The translations under genes and the position numbers were made by a program. The notes under the pieces are model-generated. The model was given only the letters and a program-made list of their open reading frames with translations, was not told where the DNA came from and made no database searches. Below, piece after piece: positions 5,078-6,404 of a DNA stretch of 6,404 nucleotides (position 1 is the stretch's first letter; each line of letters starts with the position of its first letter). Source of the stretch: Bdellovibrionales bacterium (GTDB taxonomy: Bacteria > Bdellovibrionota > Bdellovibrionia > Bdellovibrionales > JAMPXM01); the NCBI GenBank assembly GCA_005792225.1, contig SXSP01000401.1, positions 1 to 6,404 on the forward strand, in the 5' to 3' direction.

Positions 5078-5845
5078 TTAGCGGAGTTGCACCGGTGCGG
5101 GCTCCGTTGATTCGTAGACTTGAACCCAGCTCATATAGGACTTCATGGCACGGACGTAGAGGTTGCGGTGAGGCTCCGCAACTCGCGTGACGAGAGTTCT
5201 GCCTGATCCGAAGTAGAGATAGGGAAGGTAGTCGACGTAATTCTGCGGCTGGATGTACGTGAGCTGTCCCGCCTCAATCCGGCGCTTCATCTCCTGAAGC
5301 GCTTCGATGAGATAACCCATCGTGGCAACGGCCGCGTTCTCCGGAATCCCGAGATCATCCGTCGTAATCGCGTAAGCCTGAATGATTTTATCGGGAATTC
5401 GCTTGATTTGAGTGGGTCCCCGGCTGTTCGAGCTCACCTTAAACGATTGTCCCCGCGCTGCCGCGACGTAGGCCTTCACGACCTTGAAGGCTTTAACGAC
5501 TCCGGGAAACATCTCCTTCAGTTGGTAGCGGGTCGATTCAAAGAAGGCCGACTCACGACCGAGGATGCCGACGGCCATATGGGCGAGGAGATTATATTCC
5601 TGGCCGTGAATTCCGTAGAGCGAGAGGAGCTGCGGTTTTTGTGTTTCGAGGGCGCGCAGAAAGGCCTTCACTTCACTGCTCTCGAGTTCGCTTCGATTTT
5701 CGACGGGCTGAATAACGATCGAACAATTCGCGCAATCCGACCCGAGCCACGTCCACGGACGAAACTCTGCGGCCCGGCCCTCGAGCGAAGCGAAGAGCGA
5801 AATCGCGAACGTGAAGAAAATGAACGGGCGAAACAGAGAGAACAT
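5078..5845 (-). CDS. Exported lysozyme-like / lytic-transglycosylase-like protein
   Basis: This encodes 255 residues from the ATG at 5845. MFSLFRPFIFFTFAISLFAS plus LEGRAA is a Sec signal peptide ending near residue 26. Lysozyme-fold signatures appear in order: GILGRESAF with a candidate catalytic Glu at residue 98, SRGPTQIKRIP (141-151) in place of the usual SxGxxQxMP motif, ATMGYL (174-179) resembling the later G-x-x-YL motif, and YLYFGSG (209-215). Members cleave the glycan strands of peptidoglycan in the periplasm. The gap between the Glu and the SRG motif, about 43 residues, is roughly twice that of classical SLT domains, and a CANC pair (38-41) lies near the mature N-terminus. Catalysis is therefore likely but unproven. 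A GTG start at 5875 would add ten residues; neither start has a visible Shine-Dalgarno sequence. The ATG is preferred for its shorter, positively charged n-region. Confidence 0.7.
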   Translation of the reverse strand: MFSLFRPFIFFTFAISLFASLEGRAAEFRPWTWLGSDCANCSIVIQPVENRSELESSEVKAFLRALETQKPQLLSLYGIHGQEYNLLAHMAVGILGRESAFFESTRYQLKEMFPGVVKAFKVVKAYVAAARGQSFKVSSNSRGPTQIKRIPDKIIQAYAITTDDLGIPENAAVATMGYLIEALQEMKRRIEAGQLTYIQPQNYVDYLPYLYFGSGRTLVTRVAEPHRNLYVRAMKSYMSWVQVYESTEPAPVQLR

Positions 5846-6092
5846 GACGTCACAGAAAAGCAAGGCCCGAGCCACGGCGGGCGGAGGTCGTGTTCGCGAA
5901 GGACGTCGCGGAGCCGAGAATGAGCGTGCAAAATCGCCACGGCGCTCAAGATGTAGACGCCCACGAGCGTGTCAGCAAAGGACCCGGGCTCTGGGGAATT
6001 CTGGGACTGAAACTTCGCGAAATGGCTTATAAATGATTTGAATGGTGGTCGCGAGGTTGCAATCACGCTCTTCTGAAAGGGAGGAATACCTC
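5846..6092. other. Divergent intergenic region with no confident gene
   Basis: This is about 247 bases between the divergent lysozyme-like and hemerythrin genes. A TATAAA at 6028-6033, with a weak CTGAAA 15 bases before it, could be a promoter for the hemerythrin gene. TTCGCGAA occurs twice (5893-5900 and 6014-6021). A minus-strand frame (GTG at 6066, running on to 5668) contains a hydrophobic patch, TLVGVYILSAVAIL, but then becomes an Arg/Ser-rich shadow inside the lysozyme-like gene, so it is not called. Confidence 0.4.
6080..6084 (+). promoter_or_regulatory. Ribosome binding site GGAGG for the hemerythrin gene
   Basis: GGAGG within AGGGAGGA lies eight bases before ATG 6093. It fixes the start of a gene that has no stop inside the window. 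Confidence 0.75.
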
Positions 6093-6404
6093 ATGACAAT
6101 TCTTGATGCCATTCGTGACGATCACGACGAAATCCGGAGCCTCTTGCGCGAACTTCTCGAAACCGCTGACGAGGACGGAGAAAAAAGAACGGATCTGATC
6201 CATCAGATCAAAGACGTGGTCATTCCTCACGCGCGGGCTGAAGAAGCCGTTCTGTACAACTCGATGCGGAAGGCGGATGCCCCAACTGATATGGTTTATC
6301 ATGGTTTCGCGGAGCACGCGGAAACTGAAGTTCTCCTCCATACGTTGGTCACAACCAACGCCGTTGACGTCGGCTGGAAAGCGGTCGCGCAGAAGCTTCA
6401 CGAT
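6093..6404 (+). CDS. Hemerythrin HHE domain protein, N-terminal part (cut by window edge)
   Basis: The first 104 residues are visible, with no stop before the window end. It begins MTILDAIRDDHDEIRSLLRE and is a predicted all-alpha four-helix-bundle protein. Candidate di-iron ligands follow the family pattern: His11 in DDHDEIR, His46 and Glu50 in PHARAEEAVLY, His75 and Glu79 in EHAETEVLL, and His103 at the edge. Hemerythrin-like proteins bind oxygen, nitric oxide or iron and often act in oxidative or nitrosative stress; which applies here cannot be read from the sequence. No signal peptide is present, so it is cytoplasmic. The start is set by the GGAGG at 6080. Any C-terminal extra domain lies outside the window. 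Confidence 0.9.
   Translation, partial: MTILDAIRDDHDEIRSLLRELLETADEDGEKRTDLIHQIKDVVIPHARAEEAVLYNSMRKADAPTDMVYHGFAEHAETEVLLHTLVTTNAVDVGWKAVAQKLHD

Noticed and set aside
5408..5923. 171-codon plus-strand open frame opposite the lysozyme-like gene
   Set aside because: It is highly charged, with an Arg-rich end and no start signal. The minus strand carries a signal peptide and lysozyme-like motifs.
5893..6021. Two copies of the palindrome TTCGCGAA, 121 bases apart
   Set aside because: An eight-base palindrome is likely to recur by chance in GC-rich DNA. The copies do not sit at matching positions relative to a promoter.
5668..6066. 132-codon minus-strand frame with a hydrophobic patch upstream of the lysozyme-like gene
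   Set aside because: Only about 60 codons lie outside the lysozyme-like gene, and the rest is Arg/Ser-rich shadow sequence. The GTG start has only a weak AGAAGA. It cannot be joined to the lysozyme-like frame because a TGA intervenes upstream in that frame.
1..6404. Mobile element, CRISPR array, tRNA or rRNA, toxin-antitoxin or phage genes
   Set aside because: I saw no regularly spaced repeats, terminal inverted repeats, transposase or integrase motifs, tRNA-like cloverleaf or rRNA sequence. No adjacent gene pair looks like a toxin-antitoxin or defence module.

Overview
The window comes from a Gram-negative bacterium of moderately high GC (mid-50s percent by eye). It is gene-dense and rich in small exported proteins with no recognisable family. 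A DEAD-box helicase with a long Arg-rich tail, many Sec signal peptides, GGAGG-type ribosome binding sites and several GTG-start options fit Bdellovibrionota or a deltaproteobacterium-like lineage. That placement is inference; no marker gene here settles it.

Layout. 1-141 is the C-terminal end of a plus-strand protein with a transmembrane segment. 264-698 (+) is a small secreted protein that meets the DEAD-box helicase (699-2459, -) tail to tail, with no base between the stop codons. Upstream of the helicase on the minus strand are a short structured leader (2479-2513), a 54-residue single-pass membrane protein (2585-2749) and a 276-residue secreted protein (2856-3686). A divergent intergenic region (3687-3844) separates the latter from a 140-residue secreted protein (3845-4267, +). 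That gene converges with a 237-residue secreted protein (4273-4986, -), which I read as an internal duplication of a two-cysteine beta-rich domain. Upstream of it on the minus strand is an exported lysozyme/lytic-transglycosylase-like protein (5078-5845). At the right edge, 6093-6404 (+) is the N-terminal part of a hemerythrin (HHE) protein, cut by the window end.

Function. The genes do not form one recognisable pathway. The helicase acts on cytoplasmic RNA, five exported products go to the envelope or beyond (one probably acting on peptidoglycan), and the hemerythrin probably binds a di-iron centre. The most notable signals are the compact convergent gene ends. At both junctions a strong hairpin lies inside the last codons of the plus-strand gene, and at 4207-4260 it forms a textbook intrinsic terminator for the opposite-strand gene. 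I found no mobile element, CRISPR array, tRNA or rRNA, and no clear new multi-gene system.
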